Of a stretch of 64,000 bases of DNA, positions 22,801 through 33,399 are shown in pieces. The DNA is from Lasiosphaeris hirsuta (Eukaryota > Ascomycota > Sordariomycetes > Sordariales > Lasiosphaeriaceae): positions 6,200,001 to 6,264,000 of the forward strand of contig JAUKUA010000003.1 of assembly GCA_030549175.1 (NCBI GenBank), in the 5' to 3' direction. The position numbers were made by a program, and so were the translations under genes. Under the pieces are notes generated by a model. It did not search any database. It saw nothing but the letters and a program-made list of their open reading frames with translations, and had not been told where the DNA came from. How positions within the stretch are numbered: position 1 is the stretch's first letter; every line of letters begins with the position of its first letter.

Positions 22801-24315
22801 CACGGCTTCCCTCTCCCCTGGAATGCGACAGGGTCCGTTGATATCACCAGCTGCAGGTCACCCAGGAAGTCTTTCGCCGTAAGCACCTTGACCTGTAGCG
22901 CGTACAGCGCACTCGTCGCCCAAACCGGGTACTTTGGTGAGAGATAGCGCGTCTTATTGCGGGCGCAGAGCGAGAACGGCTTTCCGTCTTCGTCTAGGTA
23001 AGCGGCTCTATCGTCTTGCGAGATGCAAAAGAGCGACGGGGGAATTCTCAGCGAAGTAGACTCTGAGTCGCACGACTCGAGTAGCGGCTTCTCGGACAAT
23101 CGGCTGAGGATTTGTTTCCGCATCGGCTCAAAGAAATCCTCCATAGTCTGGACGGGGAGGTACTGTGGCCACCAGTACTTGAGCTGTCCAGAGACCAGGC
23201 GCTCCATGGCCCCGACAAAGGCATCGACGGACGCATCCCGGAGGGCTCGATTCCACGCAGAATCCGCATCAATATCTTGACGGTTGGCTGTAAGGAGGAA
23301 GTCTCCCTGGAGAAGAAAGGGAAATCCGTAACCCCTGATCGGTAGAAAGGCGTACACACTCTGGGTTTCTGTGACTGGTCCTCGACGGAAATCGGCGAGG
23401 GGGAAGGCAAGCAGAATCTCCGACTCGGAGCACTCGGGACGTTTTGGTTCCCGAGGAAGGCCATCCACCCGATGCCGAGTGACCAGGTAGCGCCATGTAT
23501 TGTCGTCACCGTGAAGGGTCGTGATCCGCATGCCGTCCTCAATGCCGTCGCTCCGCTGGAGCTTTCGCGACCACTGCCTGCCGTCATTCTCGGTGACAGT
23601 GATATTGATTTCGCGCAGCTGTCGAAGGAAAACGAGAATCTGTGCATCAAGCTTCTTGAACTCTTGGACGATGCAGCTCTCATCACAATTGGGGGCCAAC
23701 TTGAGATGAATCGACGTGAGCCCCTCTGGCCGTTTCTCCGGGAACTTGTCGGACCAGATGGGTGCTATCAAGCCCAATGGCTTCGACTTGTCAAAGTGAA
23801 ATGTAAAATGCCGGGACGCGATCGACACCACATCCGCAACCTTGAAGACGGACTTGAAGCCAATGCCCTTCTCGCCAATGTATCGAGTCGAGTGGCCAAT
23901 GCCGCCTTTGGTGCTCTGGCCGATGGTGCAAATGGCCCTCACATGCTTTTCGAGAAACCCTGTCTCGTTGCTATCGATTCTCACCGTGCCCTTTTTGTAC
24001 GTGAAATTCAGCGTGGGTGGGCTATCAGGACGAAGATCATAGGTGTTGTCATCGGCATTCTGGATAAGCTCTAGGATGAAGTGGGTTGATTTATCGTAGA
24101 GCTGGTCCGAGAGCCTGGCCCGCCACGATAATTAGTGCCTGCTGCCCCCCACAGGGTGGTTGGACGATCAAAGGGGTCTTTGGGGGCAGCGCATACACTT
24201 CCAGAGCCTTTTCGAGGGCCAACAGAATGGGTTTCTTCTTGCTAATCGTTCCGTCCAGAGTCATATCCCGCCGGATATCCTCGACGATCTTCTCCGCCTC
24301 GGCTGTAGATGTCAT
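16863..24315 (-). CDS. Sacsin/NO-VEIN-like GHKL ATPase fused to a HET domain (about 2319 aa)
   Basis: Seven exons: 24315-24197, 24114-21646, 21569-20931, 20826-20450, 20360-20026, 19962-19660 and 19580-16863. They total 6960 nt, with every junction in frame and introns of 63-104 nt. Donors are GTATGC, GTAGGG, GTACGT, GTAAGA, GTATAG and GTAAGA. The ATP site of the Hsp90/histidine-kinase (GHKL) fold is complete: N-box ELIQNADDN (residues 55-63), IDSNETGF (86-93) and GEKGIGFKSVF (120-130), as in sacsin and plant NO VEIN. Residues about 1315-1465 resemble the NO-VEIN C-terminal domain, ending FFVDPWRLYGSNRLVL. A Pro/Gln/Tyr-rich linker (about 1470-1700) leads into a HET domain (about 1730-1895): YRAVSYMWGSSEK, LWVDAICINQDEQDD, RRAWIVQE. 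The linker and HET are in the same open exon as the ATPase end. Role inferred: ATP-dependent sensing or remodelling coupled to a cell-death/incompatibility effector. Confidence 0.85.
18880..19420 (-). other. Pro/Gln/Tyr/His-rich linker of the HET fusion
   Basis: This part of exon 7 encodes a low-complexity segment: a run of eight Gln (CAA-rich, about 19207-19231), many Pro, and repeated Y/N/Q/P patches such as GYMQQVPNPYQHF and QYPGGSQWHPQHPYR. It separates the ATPase half from the HET half and is probably disordered. The composition resembles prion-like domains. No stop or intron signal interrupts it. Confidence 0.75.
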
Positions 24316-25570
24316 GGTGTTTTCTCGTGTCGAGCTGCGACTGAGAAACCGCGTGCTTTTTTTTAACAAAATATAAAAATATAAAAAAAAAATCCCCAAT
24401 GAGGACCACCGGGCGAGTTTGTGTAGCAACACACTGCATGTTATTTAGGGCAATGCTGCATCTTGTAGCGAGATTTGTGGCTTTGCTATCAGCGCCAGCA
24501 GACGCACGAGAGACCATGAATCAACCTCGCCAAAGCCATCGGGGAGAATTACTGCGCAGTAATCCGTACAGTGGGGGCTTCCAAAGCCTACGTGTTTCAA
24601 AACCCGCACCGCCACTTGATGCCCAGTCAGAGTCTAAAAGGAAGTGCGGCGAAATGGTTGGCAAAAACAAGGGAGACAGGTGCAGGCGCAGCACCCTGTG
24701 TGCATGTGCGCCTGGGAGCGTCCCACTCCCAACAATGTTTCAATTGAGCCGATTCTGGAACCTCGCCATTCCGTCATCTGCAACTGCCAAATCATTCAGA
24801 AAACTTGCAACGTTTCAACCTCGGCAGACGCCACTGTTTTTCGACAATACTGCTCGTTCGCTCGCTCCCCGGATAACACCTTCCCCAGCAACAAAACAAC
24901 AGCTTGACTGAGGTTCAAGAATCCCTAAGATGATGCTCAACCACGAATGATCACTCAATAATCTACTCGTCTAACCTCACACACCACTAGACGCACTAGC
25001 ACCTTTGCCCTCAACTCCATCGTCCCATTCCCATCAATACCGAGGCTCGGCCGGCCCAGGGCTCCGGTTATCCTTGACGAAAAGGCAATATCAGTGTCGA
25101 CCAAAGTCAGGGCTGCATCTGCATGCAGATCCAGCATTCATTAGCGTTGCCGCCCTCACTTTTCTTTTGGGCGTCGTACCCGCTAATGGGGCGCAAAGAG
25201 AGCCTTTCCGACGTTTGCACTTGTTTTAACCCGGAAATGGTAAACAGCACCGAGCACCCGTTGGCAGAGAGCTGAGCTTGGCATGGTCCGGTGGCATTGG
25301 GGCTGTTCATAGCCCATCAGGTAAGTCGTAAAGTGATTCCTCTAGTCGTCAGGCTCCCGATTTTTGGGAGCGGAGAGGGCGTGGTCGGAGGCAACGAAGG
25401 GCTGGTAGACGCCAGAAAGCGGGGTCTAGACTGCAGCCTCAAACAGAACTGGATCTTCATTTCTATGTTCTCAAGACGCTTCTATTCCTCGACGAGAATG
25501 AGAGACTAGAGGTAATTAGGCGACTTGTAATTTCAGGGGTATTACCAGGAAAATGCGACTAGAAATGCCG
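24316..25570. other. Upstream region of the HET fusion gene; no gene seen
   Basis: Just upstream of the ATG, on the minus-strand sense, is a T-rich stretch with TATATTTTTATATTTT (24366-24391), a likely core promoter or 5' UTR tract. The rest of the interval contains only short unconvincing ORFs. Confidence 0.5.
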
Positions 25571-25576
25571 ATTATA

Positions 25577-26048
25577 ATATGGTGATCAAAATCTTGTTTC
25601 CAAGGTACAAAAGCAAAACTAAAGCAGCAAAAAGCAACGTTCCGTGCGCTGAGGTGTATTGAGTCCCGTCTAGAAGTAACGTAAAAACCACGGCATCAAT
25701 CCGGTCCTTGATGGCGTTCTTCTCCGCCGCCGTCGCGGTAACCATGGCTTGCGACGGGGGTGCGGGTACCTTTGATGACGCTTTTTCTGTTACCTCAGCG
25801 TCCCGGGAAAAAATAACAGGGTGGTCGCGGTGCGAGTATCCACCTCTGCCCGGGGGGAATGGAGTGTACTGAATTCTGTATGGAGGACGGTGGTTGGGCG
25901 GATCAGGCTGGCGACGGACACAGCTGCTGTAATCTCCTCGGCCACATCCCGGGGTATGTCTATAGCATTACCAGAAACCTCGAACGTGGCAGTCTCCTCG
26001 CTGACCTTAACGCTACTAGCCCAGGCTAAGGCGGTATTCTAACTGCTC
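25577..26048 (-). pseudogene. Possible decayed gene with C-terminal membrane segment, unknown
   Basis: Two minus-strand frames are open over this interval. One (about 25577-25930) ends with AEKNAIKDRIDAVVFTLLLDG and then a strongly hydrophobic tail containing LLFAALVLLLYLGNKILI, like a tail anchor. The other (about 25795-26040) contains EETATFEVSGNAIDIPRDVA. The frames overlap by a shift, suggesting an indel or an unrecognised intron. No Met start is visible and the family is unknown. Confidence 0.3.
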
Positions 26049-26049
26049 A

Positions 26050-27360
26050 GTTCCGAAGAAGAAAAAGGAAATGCGTGGTGTTGCCACGATGCTCTGGATA
26101 GGCGGACCAGTCCATGGTGCAAATGCATGCGCAGAACCGCGAAGCAACTTTAAGTTAGTAGCGCGGTGAATTGAAGGTGACGAGATGTTTTTGCAGTGAG
26201 AGGGTGGTCCTCTGTGTTCAGCACTGCGCCATTTGCCTCTTGTTGGGCTGCCTCCAACCCAGCCCACCTGCATAGTGCGGGCTGCTAACTGCGGGGGTCC
26301 ATGTCGGGCAGCCTAAACCTCCCGTCCAACTCCCAGAACTCCCAGGCAGCACATACCACCTGGAACATCCCGCGCAACTCCCAAGGCCAAAGAAACCGTC
26401 GCCATGTCGGCCATAACGCCGAACCACCCAAATCTTGAGGCGCTGAGGTCCCAGATCGAAGGTGCCATGGTGGAAAACGTTGAGGAGAGACGGTTCCTTC
26501 CTACCTTGTGTTGCAACACCATGATTAGCACGACCGACGTTAACTACAGCTTATTTGCGTGAAGCGGGGATTGGCCCAACCACGGTCTTAGATGAAGCCC
26601 TTAGCTTAGTTTGCAGTGGCGACCAGAAGCTGTTCGCCATTCTCGTAACTACTTATATAAAGGACGCTATATAAGCTTACAGTTAAACTTTCTCGGGGCC
26701 GACTACATGTAGGTGTCAGACCTGGATTCGGTGGAGTTGATGGTTCACCAGAGAGCAACATACAATCACGCAGTTGCAACTAAGGTAACGCAAGGGAAAC
26801 AAAGCAGCTAGAGAGAAGTTTATCAGTTGGAGCTTAGCTCCGTTATGCTTGATTAACCTCGGTGAAACGGTAGGTTAAGTACAGTGAAGCACTACCATTT
26901 TTCTTTGCCCCATACAAGCAACCGCCGTCAATAGACCCACTGAAGCTACCGCTCGTTCTCAAAGCGTAACTCCAACGACCCGAGTCATCCCCTCAGTGTG
27001 TGCACAACCAGCTTGTGTCTCTGGGACAAGGCCCAGTCCAAGCTCCCAACAATGTCGAATCCTACTCCGATTTGCAAATCAGAAAGCCTTCGCGCAGATG
27101 ACAACTCCACTGCCCCAGAACTCCGACCCCTGCCCAGTTTACCCACAGAGGTTGGGCAAAGAAAGGATGCGCTTGTGATAAAGATCACCAATCGGAGGTA
27201 AACTGAACAGCCCGTTCTCGAATTTCAGAACTGTCTACTAATAACACTGGCTCTGGCCCCTAGACCAAGGCCATAAATCATCGTCACACACATCCCCTCC
27301 TCTTTCGCCGCCGAGTTAGTACTTAGCTCTAAGAATCCGAACTTCCAGGATCTCTCTCCC
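26050..27360. other. No assignable gene
   Basis: Short ORFs only. A 53-codon plus-strand ORF at 26404-26565 (MSAITPNHPNLEALRSQIEG...) is in a plausible start context but ends without a recognisable domain. About 32 bp near 26040-26075 (ATTTCCTTTTTCTTCTTCGG on the minus strand) matches 33710-33745 on the plus strand with few changes, marking another dispersed repeat. Confidence 0.4.
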
Positions 27361-27368
27361 TGACTGTT

Positions 27369-27880
27369 AGATGATACTCTTGAAGATATCCTCAATCGGG
27401 GTCACGAGAACATACAGTCTGCCGTCAACCTGCTGAGGCGAGTTTCCACTAAAAACCAACCCTAGCACGTGTCCGTTCTTGTCCCAAACTACTGAACCAG
27501 AGTCGCCCCTATTTGTAAACGTCCATCGTTGTAATACGATAGAACACGAACTCCGTAGACTTTAGGTTGTCAACGTTCCGACCTATGTACTTCTCCTCTT
27601 CAATGATATAATCTATCTTGATTACGGTCCATTGACCGACCGTAACTTTTGTTGAGGCTCTATTCTTGAAAACACGATCGACGGGCGGAAGATTTAGGTA
27701 GATCGACCCTTCATTCTTGAGAGCATGATCGATGGGCTGAAGATCTAGGTGGATCGACCTAAGTTGAGGCTTTATCTTAGCTCCGAACGTATAGGGACTG
27801 GGTAGTTTCTAGGTAATATAGCCGTTAGAGACCTAATCTGCCTACTCCAGGAGTTTATTGCCGCCGATACGTTCATTTGA
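27369..27880 (-). pseudogene. Trypsin-like serine protease relic
   Basis: The minus strand ends with an intact-looking protease C-terminus: TNRGDSGSVVWDKNGHVLG followed by VDGRLYVLVTPIEDIFKSII and TAA at about 27369. GDSGS is the catalytic-serine motif of chymotrypsin-fold proteases. Upstream, in a shifted frame, lies TKVTVGQWTVIKIDYIIEEE, preceded by a 17-residue tandem duplication (27662-27763). The region carrying the active-site Asp is missing at the frame break, and further upstream the frame shows TAG stops. This is a deleted, RIP-marked pseudogene. Confidence 0.65.
27662..27763 (-). repeat. 51-bp tandem duplication inside the protease relic
   Basis: Two 51-bp units start at 27662 and 27713 on the plus strand (ATTCTTGA[AG]A[AG]CA[CT]GATCGA...). 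On the coding strand they encode SIHLDLQPIDHALKNEG and SIYLNLPPVDRVFKNRA. Differences are mostly transitions. Confidence 0.75.
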
Positions 27881-27892
27881 AATGGGCTGAAC

Positions 27893-28035
27893 TAATGCCC
27901 ATAGTTCGTGCACCCTGAAGCGAAACATTCCCTGAAGCACGAAAGATCGAGAGGCTGGAGGACGTGGGAGGTGTGCGCCGGTAGATAGATGATGTGGATA
28001 TTGTTAGAGTAGGCCTCCCACATATAATCAACCGT
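27893..28035 (-). mobile_element. Pogo/Fot-like transposase catalytic fragment
   Basis: The minus strand reads SHVTVDYMWEAYSNNIHIIY, then LPAHTSHVLQPLDL. It is colinear with 11571-11675, but here the Trp and Gln codons are intact where the other copy has TAG. Sequence beyond DLSCF diverges. It is a short isolated piece of the same family. Confidence 0.7.
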
Positions 28036-28059
28036 CACATGGCTGTCCGAAGACAGTTC

Positions 28060-28430
28060 CCCAGCATCTCAGATGACTCAATTTGTCTGGTCACCTACTA
28101 TCATCGGAGGATTACAGTATGTATAAGGGTGAACAGTGACAACGACGTCGTAGCGGCCACTCCCGGACACGACTGGGTATCATGCCGTCGACCCCGACTT
28201 ATCCCCACCGTAAAACCTCGCCAAACATACCATATAGAGACAAGAGTTGCATCAACCATTATCAAAGTCCGGCATCTTATGCTTGCCGACTTACGGATTA
28301 TGCCGCTCGTACTAATTGAACTCAAATACAAGGCATACTTCCACACCAGTGAGCTTGGGACAATTTTGCGACCTAGTAGAGGTCGGATCTCGCTGCGCCA
28401 CCGACGCGAATGTAGGTGTCTGCATATATC
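28060..28430 (+). other. Unidentified coding-like stretch
   Basis: A plus-strand ORF from 27994 to about 28430 reads as a basic, beta-rich protein fragment (for example HLMLADLRIMPLVLIELKYK). The start lies in antisense pogo sequence, so its N-terminus is spurious. No family is recognised. The 28470-28520 tail has two GGGAAAAGAAA direct repeats. Confidence 0.25.
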
Positions 28431-28499
28431 AGTACCTCCTGTTTACATAGCTCGGGAAAAGAAAGGGGCTATTGTTTACAGATCCCGGGAAAAGAAAAG

Positions 28500-29400
28500 G
28501 GGGTGTGGGGAAACCCACCCCACATGGCAGCCAAGCCCGGGGTCGACTCGTGGATATTCCACTACAGCACAATGGCGCCGGCCGTGGCACCTTTTTTAAA
28601 TCAGGTCCTGGATCCCGACACTCCCCATGTCACCGACACTTCCGACCTTCACCACGGGATTGGGGCTGTTGGCATTTGCAAACTTGGTGCCAGCACCCAT
28701 GATCTTTCACAATGAATGACTGTCCAACCAGCCACCTTGGCGCCGGACGGAATGGTGATGGTATCACCAACTAGATACACACGCGCGGGGATCCATAGGA
28801 CCTTGCTAGTGGATGCCGGCGATGAAGTCATTCAGGGGCCCGGCCGTCATGTCAATGACAAAGTTGCGGATCTGGCGGAAGAAGTTGCTCTGGTTGATGT
28901 AGCACTAAGATCCCTCGCCGCCCTCGATGTACATACGCATTTGATGAAATCACGCCCAGACCAGAGAAACTTGGCGCCACCTTGATGATGGGCCTATTCG
29001 TTAGCTACAAATCTCCGTTAGTGTGCTGTTAGAGCTCGATGTAGGTTATGCGAGACCTTGACTTACATCGCCAATGAACTGGGTGAGATAGTACTGCATT
29101 GATCGAGTAGCTCACGAGGTACGTGCCGGCGGGGAAGTAGACCACAGCCTGCAGCGTGCTTGTGCTCCCGCAAGTCTCTAACATTGCGCCAGACCTATTT
29201 GGTGTCTGTGGTTAGGAGTTACGGATTTAGACTGGATTGATGAGAATCAAAACGAAGACACACACGTGATATCCAGATGGAGCAAAAGGTGAGGCCCGGT
29301 GCACATTGGGGCTATGCCGGTTGTTAGAAACATACGCGTAGGCGATTGTGGATGTGCCTTTACCAATCTTGGTCAGACTGCAAACAATCATACTAGACCA
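28500..29400 (-). pseudogene. GH55-type exo-beta-1,3-glucanase relic (N-terminal part)
   Basis: Minus-strand patches in several frames match the first pectate-lyase-like repeat of GH55 glucanases in order: TLQAVVYFPAGTYLVS, RPIIKVAPSFSGLGVISSNA, NQSNFFRQIRNFVIDMTAG, GDTITIPSGAKVAGWT, then IMGAGTKFANANSPNPVVKV and AGAIVL followed by TAG-WNIHE. Frameshifts and TAG stops (CAG or TGG before mutation) break it, and the second half is absent. The intact enzyme would be secreted and degrade beta-glucan. Confidence 0.7.
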
Positions 29401-29539
29401 TATTACTATGACACGTAAGTATATTACTACGCTACGTGAGACAAGGAGAACCGAATCCGTACAGCCTTTTGCGTATGGGGCGCCTGTCCGATAGTCAGAG
29501 TCAGCTATGTACGGATGAGTTCCGTCTTAGTGAAGTGCA

Positions 29540-30170
29540 TGTAATATGTTGCAGCACTGGATGTCATGTCAGAACCGCCCTGTTTGCCGCAAGACGCTTT
29601 GTTAGTGCTATCCGCCTCTTCAGTGCTCAAGCGTCGTGGGAATGCGTGTTACCTCAATCCAGCTAATAGAACGGTGAGGTCAGTAGATTAACTCACAAAG
29701 CTTCGGATGGCTGAGTTACGAGGCCGCAGGGAATTCGTCACAAGCCATAATGGCACCGTATTCCTTCCACACCTCTTCGGTGGTAGTCATGCCATTTGCA
29801 TCGTATTTAAACTGGCCAACCGGATGTAAAAGTTTGTCGGGTTCCGTTTTTTTGGCTTCCGGCTGAGAATGACCGGAAGTGGCCCTTCCTGGCGCGCCGG
29901 GTAATGCTGCCCGGCCTTGGGCGTTGCGTAGCCTCTCCATTCGGGTCGGTCTTCTTCTGGGCATCGCCAGTTGCCGTTGGCTTTCCTCTCCTTCTTAGTC
30001 CAGCCGGTCGGACAGACGGCGACACGCTGCTCCTTTTTCTGCCCTTATTCTTATCAGAGTGAAATGTCACCCCTCCGACGGTGTTGGGCAAGCCGCCAAG
30101 ATAATTTTCGATGTTTTTACAGATGGCAGCCATATAGGAGCAGTTGTAGACCATGGTAGGTTTCATATGT
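29540..30170 (-). pseudogene. NucA/NucB-type secreted nuclease-like gene, frame-shifted
   Basis: Minus-strand pieces in order: YNCSYMAAICKNIENYLGG, GVTFHSDKN, then in other frames AVCPTGWTKKERKANGNWRC and LLHPVGQFKYDANGMTTTEE, then ACDEFPAAS. Splicing a GTAACT...TTAG intron restores CDEFPAASWIE, and a further intron (GTAACA...AACAG) would add GGSDMTSSAATYY. The CDE(F/Y)P-AS-EGG signature is that of fungal NucA/NucB-like DNases. The middle needs at least two frame changes that do not look like introns, so a damaged gene is the preferred reading. No complete start or signal peptide was identified. Confidence 0.5.
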
Positions 30171-30244
30171 CCATAATCGCGTACTATGAGTGTAGGAAGA
30201 CATGCAAGACAGAACTTTCTCTGCATGACACATCTCGACATTTA

Positions 30245-30640
30245 GGAAGGGTTAACAAAATGGATAAGAACCCCATGGTTCATATTGAGCATGGTGGTAT
30301 TGTACCTTGCAGAACACGGTGCAGCAGAGTCAATAGTTTCGTGTAACTTGAAATCGCTCAGGACGCAGGTGTGCAGCAGGGGGAAAACGGCATGAGATGC
30401 GTCTAAACCAGTTCCATCTTATGAATAACCTGAAAATTGGCACGGGTTACCTGCGTTTGATGCAGTGCGGTAGTATCGCCGCGACCGCTTGGAGATGATG
30501 TAGTTTTCTTTTTGCACCATGCCCAGGATGATGAGGGATCCAAGTAGTGTTCTTCAGGGGCCCGAAGTGATGAAGGCTATGGCAATCTCTGCAAATTGTA
30601 TTGTTGCCCCCCTGCCATGAAGCACTGGAAACCCGTGCTG
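30245..30640. other. Intergenic, no gene seen
   Basis: Only short ORFs. It separates the 3' end of the F-box-like gene from the nuclease relic. Confidence 0.5.
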
Positions 30641-32328
30641 CTACCATTCATCAGGACCTCTGTAATACCGTTCTGGTGGCGGGGCCCATCCAGTAAGCAT
30701 CTCGGAACCTTCAAGGAAATCCGCGTTCCGTATTTCAGAAGTCGCCTGGTAATAAGGAGCCCGTTTTGCTACATCATCGTGGGAGAAGACGGCGAAGGAC
30801 TTCATAAACTCGTCGTAAGGGCGAGTCCCGTATTCGAAGTCTTCACCAAACGTGTTGTCTACGAACCGGGCCCCAAGGTAACGGCGCAGGAAATACTCAA
30901 AGAATTTGAGCTGTGGTGGGGCAATAGGATCTTCCGTTTCGTCTCCGCTGCTGTCCATGATGTGGTTTGGACGTCCCGAGTCGCGAAACAGCCGGTTAAA
31001 GGTAACGGCAATACTTTCACCGACCGGAAACCCCCCTTCTTCGGAATCGGAATCGGAATCCTCAGTCTTTCTGTTGTCGTGCACAGCCAAGCAGGCCTGT
31101 AAGTGGTGCCGCCGTCCCTGTGAGATATTCTCTAGCAAGGATACCTTTTCGGCCTTGAAAAGTCCCATGAAGACGACAAGAGGTGTCTTGAGAGGGTCTT
31201 GGACAGTCTCTTCAGCTTCCGAACTGTCATCCTGCTCCACATCGGTGCCGCTATAAGATGATGGGCGGCGTATGGCTACCTGGGGAATATTGTCTTCGTC
31301 ATTGCCTTTCCATGCCCCACGACCGAGATGCTCATAGACCCAGAGCATTTGCATCAACTCCCAGGTGACGAGATGTGCGTCTGAATGGGTACCGCCGCCG
31401 GTTAATTCCAACGGGCAGTCATCTTCTCGTGAGGTGCAATGCTTGGATCGACCACGGCCTTGGGCAAACCGCTTGGCTATGGCGGCCTTGGCATGCTCAT
31501 CAGACAGGATACTTTCCAGGAGCCAGTCTCCGAGAGGGCCAAACACAGCCTCCTCTGATTCGGGGGATGCTTCCATGTTGGAGACGGCAAACTGCGCAAA
31601 AAAGGAGAAGTGCTTATCACCCAAGTCGTCTACTCCAGGCAGACACCGAATATCGGGGTCCCCGTGCTTCTCTGCCAGGAAAAGGGGCTCATTATACGCT
31701 CCAGCAAGTGCTGCCCCCGCAACGAGGATCCTATAGATGGCCCTGTGCAGTCGGCTTTCCCATTCGGGCATACGGTCGGGCGCCTCCATGTCGTAGTCAT
31801 TGCGTTCCAGGTCATGGGGAAGATATCCACGGTAGATGCGGAAGATGGTAACGAGGGCCCGAGCGAGGCGATGAAAACCAAACACTGCCTGGATCTCGGA
31901 GAAATCGGGCCTCTGCGCCAAGCCAGAATACTCGGAGGGCGATACCCCCATGGGTGGCAGGATGCCTTGGCATTCGGCGTCAACGACGAGCCGTGTGAGC
32001 CGGACCTATTGTGAAGCCCGTTGTCAATATTATACACACGAAAGTGGGGGGAGGGGGGATATCAAACACTAACAGCAGTGAGGGCATCCCCAAAGTGTGG
32101 GAGCTCGCGAAGCCAGACGGACCAAAGGGTGGCAGCCGTATTAGCCTGCCAGATACCATAGATGTGACGGCATGTCGAGGCAAGAGCTAGGACATCACGA
32201 GTCGACTTGCAGAGCCCGAGAATGTGGGCAATAATCTCGGCGGGTGCAGAGTTGGAGAAGAAGGCGCTTGCCGCGGTCGTTTCTCGTGCCGCCATGCTAT
32301 GTTTGGTCGGATCAACCTGGGGAATCAT
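30641..32328 (-). CDS. F-box-like domain protein, 539 aa
   Basis: Two exons, 32328-32074 and 32005-30641, are separated by a 68-nt intron (GTTAGT...TTGAC...AATAG). Together they give 539 codons plus stop. The N-terminal 30-75 region has an F-box-like helix set: SAPAEIIAHILGLCKSTRD and VLALASTCRHIYGIWQ. The long C-terminal part is acidic in the middle and ends in a Tyr/Arg/Pro-rich tail, with no recognised repeat. An in-frame Met at residue 12 is an alternative start. It would act as a substrate adaptor for an SCF-type ubiquitin ligase if the F-box is functional. It has no internal stops although it lies among relics, so it is probably live. Confidence 0.8.
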
Positions 32329-32369
32329 GTTGTTGGTTTCAAGTTGTTGAATATGGGGTCAGGGTCGGA

Positions 32370-32430
32370 AGAGGTGCGAGGTGCGAAGTGCGAGGTACGA
32401 GGTGCAAGGTGGCAGGCGCGGAGGGGAACG
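32370..32430 (+). repeat. GAGGTGCG-type short tandem repeat
   Basis: Imperfect 7-8-bp units (GAGGTGC, GAAGTGC, GAGGTAC) repeat within the 5' region of the F-box-like gene. This is simple low-complexity DNA. Confidence 0.6.
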
Positions 32431-32904
32431 CATACGGGAAATAACCGCCTCTAAAATCGAAGAGTAGGACGGATTTGGTTGATGAATGATTGAAGTTGTA
32501 TGGTATGACTTGCAGCAAGCGGCCAACCTTGCAATTTAAGCAACGAGCAGCACTGGGAGCGCCACAATTTGTCCAGCAGACTTATTCCCAGACCGGGCAT
32601 CCAAAAAAGGAGACGGGAATAGGAATGTGGGAATGTGTTAGGTGGCCTGTGCGCCCACTGCCCACCTTTTCCTCTAGATCCAGACAGCCCGTTACCTTTC
32701 CTGCAGCCACACACTGTTATTAAACCCCTACCCAACACGCCCCCGGGGCGTCCCGTTACGGGCCGCGTCTCTACATGACATCCAGTGGTACCTTGCATCA
32801 AGTACCGGTACTCGATTCGTTTCTGTGCTGAGTTCCGATGTAACAGTACGTACTATTGTCAACCTCTTCGATACTCTCAACGGCCTCAGTCAAGGCTATC
32901 TAGT

Positions 32905-33390
32905 TCCTCTTGACGAGGCATATGTCGTTGTTGGATCTGCTCGAATGAGAGAACCCATGTTGCGGTGATGGCGTGCCGAGTCTGTGGATCACTTGCAACC
33001 GCCTCGAAGCTCCGGCTCAGAAAGTTGAGAAAGATTTGGTCGTCTGTATCCAGTAATTCGGGGTACTTGACGAGCTCTAACGCTTCGGCTTCTGGGTCTG
33101 AGCACCCAGGGATCTCGCATTCTTGTGCAATTTCGGTATAGCTTTAGCGAAAACGATCCGCAGTGCCCATAAACCCAAAATACAGACATGTCAGGGCATG
33201 TGCTTCGGAGCCAGTGTATGTAGGCAACTGCCACTTGTATTTTATTACGACTTGTCAGACACGACATCGTGTAATCATTTCAAAGGGAACACAAACCCAA
33301 CGCTACCCAGGCCATACAGCGATACTCTCGGAATTTCACGGTCGACCAGGGAGTTCTAGGAATGCCCCAGTTGCTGTCTAAGTTCATCCA
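32905..33390 (-). pseudogene. NB-ARC (NLR-type) ATPase domain relic
   Basis: Minus-strand frames give, in order: SLVDREIPRVSLYGLGSVG (start of the P-loop), IQVAVAYIHWLRSTCPDMSVFWVY, then after a frame change YTEIAQECEIPGCSDPEAEA, LLDTDDQIFLNFLSRSF, ITATWVLSFEQIQQRHMPRQ and a TGA. This is the typical fungal NB-ARC run from P-loop to the ARC linker, with part of the P-loop lost and a TAA before SYTEIAQ. Effector and sensor repeats are absent nearby. It is a dead fragment of a receptor-like gene. Confidence 0.7.
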
Positions 33391-33399
33391 GTATTCCCG

